From assembly GCA_032358165.1 (NCBI GenBank), contig JAALGY010000020.1:744001-808000 (forward strand): a stretch of 64,000 bases of DNA. Direction: 5' to 3'. The stretch's first letter is position 1. Each line of letters starts with the position of its first letter. Both the position numbers and the translations under genes were made by a program. Positions 22,523 to 33,800 of this stretch are shown in pieces. The DNA is from Diplosphaera chodatii (lineage: Eukaryota; Chlorophyta; Trebouxiophyceae; Prasiolales; Stichococcaceae). The notes under the pieces were generated by a model. That model did no database searches and was not told the origin of the DNA. It saw only the letters and a list, made by a program, of their open reading frames with translations.

Positions 22523-25130
22523 ATGAAGGGCTCTATGCGTCCGTGGGATGTGACTCACCGTCTACTATTGGCCCTTGTGGCCGCGGCAGCGCTGCAGTCA
22601 GCCGATGCGCACGGATGGATTAAGCAGCCGGCATCACGCAGCCTTATGGCGGTCGGCGAGGACAACTTCTACCAGCAGATGTCGCTCAACCGGTGCGTCG
22701 TGGCCCCGCATCCCCGCACCATGAACAGTCGCACTGGCTTTGGGCAGCGACGCTCCCTGCAGACATCATTCTATCAGCAACATGATGCTTTTCAGGAGGC
22801 CAGTTTTGCTCGCTTCTGTGCTGATGCATCAAGCTTCACCGTCCGAGCACACACATGCCCGTCATCAACCACCAGATGACCTGGTCGTGCCTCCGGCGTG
22901 AGCAGACATACTCTGCACGAATACATCAGTGCCCCCTGCAGGATGAGCGGCTCTGACGGTGGACTGTGCGGCGGCCTGTTCCCGGGTGACACCCGCTTCT
23001 CAGTTGGTGGCCAGTTCGCCAAGCGCACCATCGCCGCCAAGTGGAACGCCGGCTCGACTGTGCAGATCGTCATACAAATATGGACCAATCATGTAAGCGT
23101 CCTGCAGAAACAACCCTGTATGACAGCTTTGCCGCTGCGCCACCATCATAGCCAGCTGCAATGCACAAGTTGGTGTGCCATCCTGGACCGCTGCACAGCT
23201 ACGATGATTTGCGGCCCGGCTAGCCCAAATGCTGGTATCTCTTATGCTGGTATCTCTCATGCAGTGGGGCCGCTTCGAGTTGCGGCTGTGCCCGCTGTCG
23301 GGTGGCTCCGACGAGGCGGAGAAAGCGGAGCTGACAGAGGAATGCCTGTCGCAGCACCAGCTCACACTGGCGGACGGCAGCGGCCCATTCTACTACATGA
23401 AGGTCCGTGATCAGACTGTCCGGATGCTTGTGCTGTGGAACTCTTGCTCCGGTGGGCAGCATCAGTAGAATGGGTGCAGTTTCGGGGCATACATTTGCTC
23501 TTCAACTGTGGATCCCATGTTGACGTCTGAGCAAGGGCGTGGTCAGTGAAGGTAGAGCGATGCACTCGAAATACAGAACGGATGTCGGTTGTACGATGTG
23601 CAGGGCGGCAACGACGTGCAGATCACGGTTGACACCAAGTGGCAGCTGCCGGCTGATGTAACGTGCGAGCGCTGCGTCCTGCAGGTGAGAGGTCCTCCTG
23701 CTAAAGTTAGCACATCCTGACATGACGAAAACACTTACGGCGCTCTGCCAGTGTAGTCACAGTCGGTCGACCCTGCAGCTCGAGACGCCTGCACAAAGGT
23801 CGGTCGCAGGTCATCTGATTGAACTTGATTGAACTTCTCCCGCACACAGTGGCGGTGGGTGACGGGGCACATGTGCCTGCCGCCGGATGTGGACGTGGAA
23901 TATGCCAAGGAGACGTACATGCCATGGCCCACCTTCTGCGGCGCCAACTACCTGGACCCGAATGTCCTGAACCCCGAGAAGTTCTGGTGAGACCCCCTGC
24001 TGCGCCATGCTGAATCGTGCCAATTGGCAGCATCAAGAGGGCAACTACTCCGTATGCAATACCCTATCCACTGGTGAGGACCCTCGACCTGCAGGAACTG
24101 TGCCGACGTCCAGATTATGGGCGACGCCAGCGCAGGAAGCAGCCGCCAGGCCGGCAATGGCCCATCGTCCCGCAAAGCATTGAACCCTGTAACCCAGGTG
24201 CCATCATAGGGTAGCAAGCACTTCACCAATTGCTTGCTTGTCGGGACATCGACGTAAACTCAGTCATGGAAGACTCATGCGATGGCGGCCCCAGGTGACT
24301 AAGGATGGCAGCGACAGGGGCTGTGGTGATGACCCGCCACCAGTGGGCTTCAGCTGCAAGATGCAAAAGGTGATCCGAAGTGCGAAAGCGCCGGTAGCAG
24401 GTGTACATCTGCTTGCAGTGTGGTGCCGCGCAGCCCAGTTGCATGAAACGAGCCTGGATTCACTTCTCGGGTCAGCTCAAGGGCCTGAGCTGTCTGTTGC
24501 TCAGCATTGGTGCAGGGCAGTAGCTGTTGCTGGCCAGATCTGCCATAGCCTGCGAAAGTTTGGTGTGATACACCGTGATGAAGGCTGTCATGGCATATCT
24601 TGTGCAGGCATGGGGCAAGTGCGAGTCAGCCTGGATGGTCGGCGGCGGGTACTGCAGGCAGACCTGCGGGCGCTGTGGCGGCGGTGACCAGCGCGTGCAG
24701 CTGCAGAAGGCCACCTCGCCAGTCACCCTGGACAAGGCTTCGACCGGTGGCCCAGCACCTGCGGACCTCCAACCCATGAGCGGCGCCAAGGTGCGTGCTG
24801 TTCAGTGCCCACCCGGCATCTGCTCATGCCGGCAGCACTGCATGCTGTGTGTTGCTGCAAGGCAGCGAGATCGTCCTGGAGGGTCATCCGCCACGCCCAT
24901 GCTGAGCTATGCAAAGCAAAATCGAGCAACTGATGTGCTCTGCACTGCTGCTGCTGCAGATGGTGACCGTGTGGGCGCAATGTGGCGGCATGTACGGCGG
25001 CAACCGCTGCATGTCCAAACCCGACGGATCGGCGCGCTGCGATGACGCTGCATGGAGCTGGGTGCGGTGCCCGGCGGCATCCGCCTGCAAGCGACTGAAC
25101 TACGGCTTCTGGCAGTGCACCCCAGCATGA
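22523..25130 (+). CDS. Secreted lytic polysaccharide monooxygenase with ShKT-like and CBM1-like modules
   Basis: Nine exons keep frame: 22523-22692, 22942-23092, 23265-23402, 23604-23684, 23850-23986, 24095-24197, 24295-24369, 24608-24790, 24960-25130 (402 aa). A signal peptide (residues 1-29, ending QSADA) puts His30 at the mature N-terminus (HGWIKQPASRS), as required for the copper histidine brace. The second brace His is His107 in IWTNHWGRFELRLCP. CERCVLQWRWVTGHMC and FWNCADVQIMG are typical of chitin-binding type-4/AA15-like LPMOs, with Phe225 near the expected axial aromatic position. Residues about 281-312 form a Cys-rich ShKT-like module (WGKCESAWMVGGGYCRQTCG). Residues 351-401 resemble a fungal CBM1 (WAQCGGMYGGNRC ... 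CKRLNYGFWQC) with an insert of about 15 residues. LPMOs oxidatively cleave cellulose or chitin. The substrate is unknown. Confidence 0.85.
23229..23258 (+). repeat. Fifteen-base tandem duplication beside an LPMO splice acceptor
   Basis: Two copies differing only in the last base (ATGCTGGTATCTCTT, then ATGCTGGTATCTCTC) lie head to tail and run directly into the ATGCAG acceptor of LPMO exon 3 at 23265. Confidence 0.85.
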
Positions 25131-26069
25131 GGGTAAAGTGCCTCGCACACACCGAAACTGTGGTGCTGGCAAGCGGAGGCCACAAAACGAACTAATCAAA
25201 CTGAGACACTGCGGCGGTGAGCACTGGTCGAGACGGCGTGATGCAGTTGAGCAGCAAACAAGGAGTGGGCACAAACTCCTACTTGTCCACGTTTGCGCTT
25301 GGAGTAGCATGCTCACTAAATGGGTTTCCCAGCATACGAGAATTTTGCTGGGACGACACCCTGACAATGGTAGAGGCTCACCGCCCACTACAATGAGGGG
25401 ATTTGCCGGATGGCTATCTCATGTCACTGTGATTGAACATGGCGGCAGCTGCTGAGCTGGTCGTTCTGGTGTGTGCGGCAATGGGCTGCTCCCAGGCATT
25501 ATCACTTGCTTGTGATATCAGACTGAAGTGCACACATCTGCGGAATGGAGTTGGTGCAGGTGACATGTAGTAGGTGTCCGGGTTCTGCTGCAGCAGCACA
25601 ACGATGCTGATATTCAGTTTGCTTGTCCGTCGTAGAGTCTGGTATGCATGCAAGCTGTGTCTTTTGACAGTGCTGCCCAGTACTGGTCCGTCCACTGTTG
25701 CAAGCTTGCCGCCTGTAACCAAGTGAGGGACGCGCGCTGTGATGCTGCCAATGAATAGCTACACGAAGGAAAGCTGCTCAAACCAAAGCACTGATATGCT
25801 ACTGACCACTTGGCACCTGCCACAGAAACTCGGCTACAAATAAAGGCGCCGTATGGCTGTGTTGGGGCTTTGCGGCACAAGCGTGCCGGCAAATCTGCCG
25901 TGAGTTTCAAGCTAGCACAAGGCTGGTGCTGGCTTCGTACAGGCACCCTGACCCAACAGTGTCCCAGCGCAGATGCCGCCCTGGCTGTCGCTGGCTGATG
26001 ACCTGAACTTGCTGCAGGCACAATGCTCTACAACCCTGCGCACTAATTCTGCCTGCCGACATGCTATGG
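25131..26069. other. Convergent intergenic region, LPMO and MFS transporter 1
   Basis: This is 939 bases between two convergent stop codons. It should hold both 3' UTRs. A minus-strand frame open to 25907 runs on from the transporter but is better explained by an intron ending near 26167. No other gene is recognised. Confidence 0.45.
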
Positions 26070-29000
26070 TCATGCTGCGCCATTGCCATCAAGCTGCGCT
26101 GCAAGTGCACTTTGCTGCAGGCTGGTCGACTGCGCTCGAGTCGCAATAGAGCGTGTATACGCCTGCAGGTAAGGAAACCGGCCCATTCACCAGCACGTGG
26201 GCGACAACCTTGACGGATGTACGGGGGGCTGCGTGGCACAGGCAGCCACTTGTGCTGGGTCCGGGTAGCATGCCATGCAACGGTCATCACATGAGCCAAG
26301 ATGGATGTGTCTAGTGGTACCTTGTGATAGCCAAGGGCCAGCTCAAAGAGCGACAGATTGGCGGGGTTCACTGCCTCGCCATGGTAGTCCGACCCCTGTC
26401 CCTCGAGCACCAGCATCCACCGACGGTCGCCTGCTGCACACAACACGGTGTCACGCCCCTGAACATGCTGCCAGCAGAGCCTCCCAACGCCTGTATGCCG
26501 ACCCAGCCCACAGACAGAGCAACGACAGGCCTCCTGCAGTTGTCAGGCCTCCTGACAGGCCCCGGGCATGAGCTTGCCTTCTGACAGGTCGAGGCCCGAG
26601 ATGTCGGGCACCAGCAGCAGGGTGACCAGCGCGCCCAGCAGCCCGCACAGCGCCGAGATGTAGAACTTGGTGCGGTCAGACACCAGGCCAAACACCACGC
26701 CCGCCACCAGCGCCCCAACCTGCGCATGAGCCCATGGCGCCTCGCGTTATCTGGCTAGCGCTGCCATAGCTGAAATGCGGCCGTGTCTAGAAAGCCTGCT
26801 CGTTGTGGGCGGCATGCAGAGCGCCCGTCAGGCGCGGTGAAGGTGTGCTGTCTGAGCAAAGTGCCGTGGTCGCAACTGCACCTTGCCAGTGGCGGCTGCT
26901 AGGCCGTGCGACATGGCCCTGGTCTCGGTTGGGAACAGCTCCTGCGGGGGGCGCCGTTGTCAAGATGATCCTGGCTGAGAACGCTGGCACAATGACTCAT
27001 TTGGTGTAGCACATGCTGTCAGCGGTACGAAGCCCTGTGCTCACCGATGGGAGGAGCCATGTGGTGGCATTTGGGCCCCACTGCCCACAGAAGCTGCAGC
27101 GACACAGGCCCAACCACATTAGCCCGCTCATGCTCATGCCCATTCTCTGCCACTTGACGATCCGTCGCAACACGACAGTGCCGGCAGAGCTGACCTCGAC
27201 AGGTAGTAGAGCGCCCTGAAGATCCACAGGTGCGAGGGCTGCGTGAGCCGCTGGTACCCCCACGCGCACAGCAGGAACAGCACGGCCATCCAGGCAAAGC
27301 CCATGATCTGCATAGCAGATAGCTGATTGTCAACCTGTTATCAAAGTGGCAACAAATTGTTTCATACCGTCAGACCACACGAGCAGAAGCCATGGCACGA
27401 GGTCGTTCAGCTGAATCAGACAGGTCCTCACTTGTTCAAGCAAGATGCAGGGCATTGAGCACCTGCATGCGGCGGCGCCCCATCCAGGGTTTGTCGACCG
27501 TGAAGGCTGCTGCATAGTAGCCCGCGAGGGCCACTGTCGAGTTGATCAACGTGTAGCCGAGCACCTGAGCCATTCCGAAAATTGCCCGATCAGATAAGTC
27601 ATTGATACAGGCGAGGTCAGATGCAAGGGACACAGCCACTTCAACTGACCTGTACAACGGTTGCGCCAGGGCTCATGATGCCAATCAATGTCCCCTGAAA
27701 CAGTTTGTTGCCTGCAGCAGCATGGATGTTGTGTGCTGAGGGCTTCGACACAGCCAGTGCATGCCGATGCATGAAGTCTGCCACAGGGTGGCGCCCAAAT
27801 GCGCTCAGGTGCACAGGGAACATGCAGGCTGGCACATGGGGTGCACAGCTGACGCACCATAGAAGGCAAAATCCCAGATGAGCCAGGAGAGGGCGGTGCC
27901 CACTAGCCGATGCCAGTATGTGCGCGCCCAACATGTGGCCTTCCACAGGTCGAAGCCCCGCCCCTTGCCCTGCAGCAGCAGGGGCTCAGCTTGTTCATGA
28001 CCAGATAACCATCGGTGCATCTGCATAATTGGCAAATGTGAGCTACCGAGCATGGTCCTGCCACCCATGACAGGCTGCATACCAGGAAGCTTTCTCCTGG
28101 AATCAACAGTCTGAGGCGGAACATCAGCAGGAGGAAAGTGCACCTCCTGCTGCAGGCGCTTCTGCTTGTCGCGCCACATGGTGGACTCCTCGAGCTTGAA
28201 CAGGCGCCAGCACAGCATGCCCGCCACCGGTACCAGCCCCAGGAAGAAAGACAGCCGCCACACCTGCCGCGGGTTAAGACACTGTATGGGGCATGTCACT
28301 ACAGGAAGTGCGCAGCATGATTTAGTCTTGTACAAGGCGCAGTGAGCTAAACGTGCGGTCAGCCATGCGGGCAGGAAGCCATTGTTACATGTGCAGCCCA
28401 CCACTTCGAGCTGTTCCTGCTGGTAGGCATCTGGCCCTGTCTGCCCGAGGATGAGCAGCAGCAGCGCCAGCACCGCTGTGTTGACCCAGTTGCCCCAGCC
28501 TGGCAAGACATCATCTGTGTGTTGACATCCTGAGCATGCCGAATGTCGGATGAGCTGACCACTCACTCGACCAGTCAAGAGCAGCTTCTCGGTCCGAACC
28601 CTCTTGAGACCCTGCCCAGCAGCCAGGACGCAGCATTGGGCCGACAGCAGGAGACGCCAGCCCACCCTGCATGCTGAAGGTCAGCATGACGGTCTCGCCG
28701 CGCTTGGCGTGCAGCGACTCGTCCGCCTCTGCCCGCTCCGACGCCGAGGTGGAGGCGATGGGGTACTCGCCGCCCACGCCCACGCCGAACACCGCCTGGC
28801 TCATGGTGTACATCTGCAAGGGTATTTAGGGTTTAGGGTTTGCAGGCAAGCCTCGTGCAAGGCTTTAAGAAGACTAGCACTGTTGGCACTGGTGAATGAT
28901 GAACAGTTTCAGGCGCATGGCCTTCTGCGACATGGTCAATGCACAGACCAGCGACGACAGCAACGTCGCTGGCAGAGGCTGCATTGAGGGAGCTCACGAG

Positions 29001-30209
29001 GAACATCGCATGCACTGTCGGCCCATTGGAGCAGGCCAGCAGCACGCCGCCCGCCAACATCGTGGCGGCAGTCACCACAGAGCCCCACTTACGGCCGATG
29101 CGGTCTGCCAAGTACCCGAGCCCCAGCTGCCCTGCAATGATGCCGCCCACCTGTGCAGCGGATAGGCACGCAGGATGGTGATCTGCGGACTCCATCCACA
29201 ACATGGTCCGCATGCCCACTGCCAGGTTTGCAGCATCATCGTCTTGCCACTGGATGGGACTAGTCAGCAGCTATCACGCATCTGCATGAGCAGGCACCTG
29301 TGTGTAGTGGATGGACGACAGCAGTGCCTTTGAGCACGTCTCGTGGGTCTTCCAGCACCGTGGGTACTCTTCCTCGAAGACAGGCGTCAGGTTGCCCACA
29401 GAAAAGACAAAGTATGCTGCACTGTCAACATGGACCGGATCAGTGTCGAAGGTGCTGAACCTTGCGGCAGCACAAAGCGAGCAGGACTTGCTCATGCACT
29501 GCGCTCTCCTGTGACACCGATCCATGTGCAGGCGCGTCACCTTCAGTGAACATGCCGAGGCCCGGCACGGCAAAGGACAGCACCCAGGCCAGGTGCCGCC
29601 CAATGGCTGACTGCGGCTGCTGCCTGAACGCCGCGCTGCTGGGGTGCCGGGCCTCCATTTCCAACTCCATCGCCATCATGAGGTCCTCGCCGCCCTCCTG
29701 GTGGTCATCAAAGCTTGCAGTTTGCCAGATGCACAACATCGAGTCGATGTGGCGTCCGTATGCATGCATGACGCATCATGTTCCCGTGCTCGGTACCTCA
29801 TCGCTGTCGTGGAGGCTGGACCTGACGGCGGAGGCGTAGGACCCCTGTCTGGAGAAGGAGCCTCTACTGCTGCGCAGCTGCTTCGGCGGGAGAAGCGCGC
29901 TGCATACAGCAGGATATGTGCCGTGAGTATCGGCTTGGTGGCACACTGCAGCGGGGTGTGCAACATGGTCAGCACCTTGAGTCATCGTTCAAGGTGCGTC
30001 GCACACCTTCTCTCTCCAGCTGCCTGATCCGCATCGTTGGCGTCGGAGGTGGACTTGGTGTGGTCATCTGGCGCTGCGAGAACGTGCTCTGCCTGCGCCA
30101 GATCCCGAGCGACTCTGGCATCATCAGCTTCATCGCGTGTCGCCAAGCCAGCGGCAGCGCTGGGTGCTGCAACAGGATCAAACGTTGCAAGCGGTCTGTC
30201 AATGCCCAT
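26070..30209 (-). CDS. MFS transporter 1, phosphate:H+ symporter-like
   Basis: A many-exon gene read right to left. An N-terminal cytosolic extension (MGIDRPLATFDPVA onward, then RSSRGSFSRQGSYAS) precedes twelve expected membrane helices. Landmarks are GYLADRIGRKWGS (MFS loop 2-3), GVGVGGEYPIASTSASERA (TM4, as in phosphate and sugar symporters), WRLSFFLGLVPVAGMLCWRL, TALSWLIWDFAFYG (TM7, like W-x-x-D-x-x-FYG of PHS symporters), GTLIGIMSPGATVVQV, and VVFGLVSDRTKF. The C-terminus reads DLSEGDRRWMLVLEGQG, SDYHGEAVNPANLSLFELAL. A GC-AG intron (26431-26577) is needed to join LDLSEG to DRRWM in frame. The last exon, with a stop at 26070-26072, is the best in-frame choice. MFS membership is firm; phosphate is an inference, and a sugar or organic substrate is possible. 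Confidence 0.8.
28825..28841 (+). repeat. Interstitial telomere-type repeat in an intron
   Basis: Two TTTAGGG units plus TTT, the plant/trebouxiophyte telomere repeat, lie in an intron of the minus-strand transporter. Read on that strand, CCCTAAA units fall about 10 bases before the TTGCAG acceptor of the exon beginning MYTMSQAVFG. Confidence 0.85.
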
Positions 30210-30839
30210 GATAGACGCAAGACAGTGCTCACAGACGGTGATGCGATCTCATGGAGTGCATTGTCAAACGTCGGCAACTCGACACAGTTTGCGATCTCGA
30301 GGCGGTTGAAATGCTTGTAGTTTAGGCAAAGCGCACAACACAGCATATGCTTGTATTCACGCGGCAAACGCAGAGTAGTGTACCTACCTTCTGATAGGCG
30401 TTCATGACTGTAAGAGTTTAGTCAGCGGCTGCAGGATGCAGCAGAACCCCCTGCACGCATAGGTCGGGCATGCCTGGGTACTGGGTACTACACCTTGGAT
30501 ACAAAGTGCTGACATTGGTGTGTTACTGCCCATGTCACTCCTGGCGATCAGTTCAAAGCACTACACCTCATAAGAGATCAAAGGCAGGCAAAGCGCACTT
30601 CACAGTTATACATAGTCGGCATGACCCTTCAGAGTTCAACAGAACAGCGAACAGAACAGAAGCAGAACAAGGGAGGGCAGTAGCAGTGGCGCTGGACGCG
30701 GACGCAACAGCCGCATTGGCCACCAGGCTGCAACGTGACGTTGCTGCACAACAAGCGCTCAACGGAGAGTGGCCCTGGGCCACAGCAGTGGCGGTGCTGC
30801 AGCAGGTAGGACAAACCTCCTGAGCACGACTGTCGCACA
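30210..30839 (-). other. Intergenic region between the two MFS transporters
   Basis: These 630 bases separate the start codon of transporter 1 and the stop of transporter 2, both on the minus strand. They should contain the 3' UTR of one and the promoter of the other. No conserved exon or RNA gene is visible. Confidence 0.45.
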
Positions 30840-33800
30840 TCACCGATCCTCTGCAAGCGGCCCGCTCGACTGCACGGCGCTCGGCCGCAGCAGCCCTGCC
30901 CGTGGACGCTCGTCATCGTTCTGGGCTGTCGTGTGGCGCGTCCCCGCCACATCGTCCTCTTCGTCCCCGCTGGCCGTGCCCAGGCTGAAGGCGGAGCCGT
31001 CAGAGTCAGACCCCCGGCTGACCAGGAGACCATTTGACGGCTGTGTGACGCCAAACACCTGTTCAAAGTCGAAAGCATGCTGGCCATGTGAGAATGATGT
31101 GGGGCGGGTCACCAGTGTGGCAGCACATCCGCAAGGAAGTCCCATTGCCTGCACCAGCTGGTGAGGTTAACCGTGTCAGACACCTGTGCCTGGTTGTATG
31201 CTGTAGAGTGCTGCGGGCTCTCGCGCTGCAGCTGCGGCACCATGGCAATGTGCGGTGCTGCCTCTGGCTCAGCCTGCGGTAAGAGCGGGGTGTGAACTGT
31301 CATCCCTTGGGGCTTGCATACGGCTGGCAAGCAGGCCTCGTTAGAGGAGGCTGCTCATCTATGTGACATGCATACGGATGCCCTGTACCTGGAGTGAGCG
31401 GCCCTTGGTCTCGATCGGCAGCGCCATCACTGCAACCATTGCGCATAGGCAGAAAATCGCAAAGAGCCCCTCCACCACGTGGGGATGGCCAGACTGCACA
31501 CAGAACGCCAGGGTTCGAGTGTAGTCGATGCTTCAGTTCTCAGCAGTAGTGCAACAGGGAGCACACTGAGAATGCGCCAGTAAGTGCCACTTGCCTGCAC
31601 AAGAGCAACAGCAAAGAATGGAGATATCAGGCCGCCGATGCGGGAGAAGCTATTGACCACGCCCATGCCCAGTGACCGGACTGTCGTGGGATATACCTGA
31701 TGTTGGCATACACATCACCTGAGCTACCCTGGGTACACTGGAGGTGTTGATGGCATGCAGATGCTTGCAGGCATCATTATGGCGCCCATATGATTGCCCA
31801 ACAGGGTCACAAGCATTACCACAAGCTGCCGAGGTACAACAGCCCGCACCTCTGGCGTGTAAATGAACAAAACTGCAAAGGCGCCCATGGCGCCAGCCCT
31901 GCTGCCCCACAGGAATACCTGCACAGCACAGCACCACTTGTTGCAGACACCCATGCCCAGTAGGGTGAAGCATGGCGACCGCCTCATCAAATGAGGCCAC
32001 CCTTGATGCATGGGTACGAACCTGTGCTGGAGATGCAACAAGGGCGGCTGTGCAAACTCCAGTAATCAGCAGTCCCGCTGCCAGGGTGCGCTTCCGGCTG
32101 AACATCTCAACAACGACAGCAGCAAGCAGCATGCCAGGCAGCTCTGCGAAGGACGACAGCAAAGTGCCTACAAACCTTTATTACACGCCGAGGCAATGAC
32201 CCAACCACAGGACCGCCATGTACTGAGACGTGGGTCGTGAGCAAGAACCGTGTGCTGTGGGGATGCATGCCCTGCCTGCCGTTGATGTGATGAAGATCTT
32301 TCTGAATGCCTCCGAAGACAAATTGGGCTTGCCGTCTGGCGTACAAGCTGTTTTCGCGTCACTGACATGCAACTGCAGAACAGCACAGGGCAGTTCAATG
32401 TTTTTGCACATCAGAGGTGTGAACACAATTTGTTGGAGGTGTCACAGCTGATATGCATGACTTTCCCTCAAAGCCTGGCAATGCCACGGTCGACATGGTG
32501 CCTGGCAGGCTCACCGTTGTGGCGAGAAGCACCAGGCCATAGTACACAATGGCATTGGCCCACCAGATGAACAGCAGCAGCAATGTTGTGCGACGCAACG
32601 CCGGCGACAGCAGCTGCCCGAGCATGGCGCTGACTTTGCTCACGGCCTGTGCTGCAGCCTCACGGAGCTGCGTTGGCCTCAGGGCCTGCAGGAAACAGAG
32701 GGGTTTTCCTGCGTCGTAGGTGTAGGTGACGCTCAGGAACTGGGGCAGGAGCTGATGACGATGCGTCACGTATGGACAGAAGGGACCTCATCGGGATTGG
32801 TAGCTTGTGATGGCTTGCCACCTGATCAGGGCCTTGGTGTGCGACAAGCAAGCTTCATGAGTACTTGCAGCACCTGAGCTGCTGCTGCCCTGGTCGCCTG
32901 CAGGCGCTGCGCTGCGCTACTTGGGTGCTGCCCTGTGATCACATCCGCTGCTGTACCATGGCTGTCGCTGGCAACTGGAATGTCTGCTGTTTCTGCCAGA
33001 GGCTTGGCTGCTGCACCGCCCTCCTCCTCGTCTCCTGCCTTTTCAGCTTTTCCTGCACAGCACAGGAATATCAGGTTAGCGCGAATGGTCATTATGTTGT
33101 CAGATTTGCTATGTCGGCCTGGCGCCCTTTGTGACACTGGATCGCGAACCATGGACAGCGCCCAGTTGCCAACCAGTCACCTGCGCAGAGACCGATCACA
33201 ACATGTGAAGCACGCAGAGCACCTGCTGAGGGTTTTCGTGGCGCGTCAGCTGCAAGCTGCCCAGGCGGCAGCGGCCGGCCATTCCAGTGGCTGATCCGGT
33301 GCAGCACCTCCTGCGCCTCCAGCAGCCGCCCGTTGACGGCCAGGAAGTGCGGGCTCTCCGGCAGCAGCGGGTACAGCGCCATCAACAGCACTGCAGTTGC
33401 AGCAGGACTGCGATTTGGCACTGGTGCATCCTTGCGCTTTCAGCATTTGGTAGATGGGGCTTCTACAACACCCGTTCTTGCATGGCCAGCACAGGGGCCA
33501 ACTGTTAGATAACAAGTGCTACACCTGCCTGCAAGCATCATGCGATTGGCATGCTCACCGAAAGGTGCCGCTGACAGTGCAAGAAGCACGCGCCAGCCAG
33601 CCGTGATCAGCACACCCCATGCGATGGCTGCCTCTGCCATGCTGCCAAACGTCCAGAATGCCTGGAGCGCAATGAGCCAGCCGCCGCGGCCGGCCACAGG
33701 ACAAAACTCTGCAAACAATGCAAATGCTACCGGCACGCCGCCCAACCCAACACCGACCAGAAAACGAATGAGCAGCAGCCACTGCAGCAACACATAGGTT

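Noticed and set aside
26070..26446. Unspliced long C-terminus of MFS transporter 1 (frame open to 25907)
   Set aside because: It would add over 100 unstructured residues. A GTACCA donor after ALGYHK and a CCTGCAG acceptor give a short, family-like tail instead.
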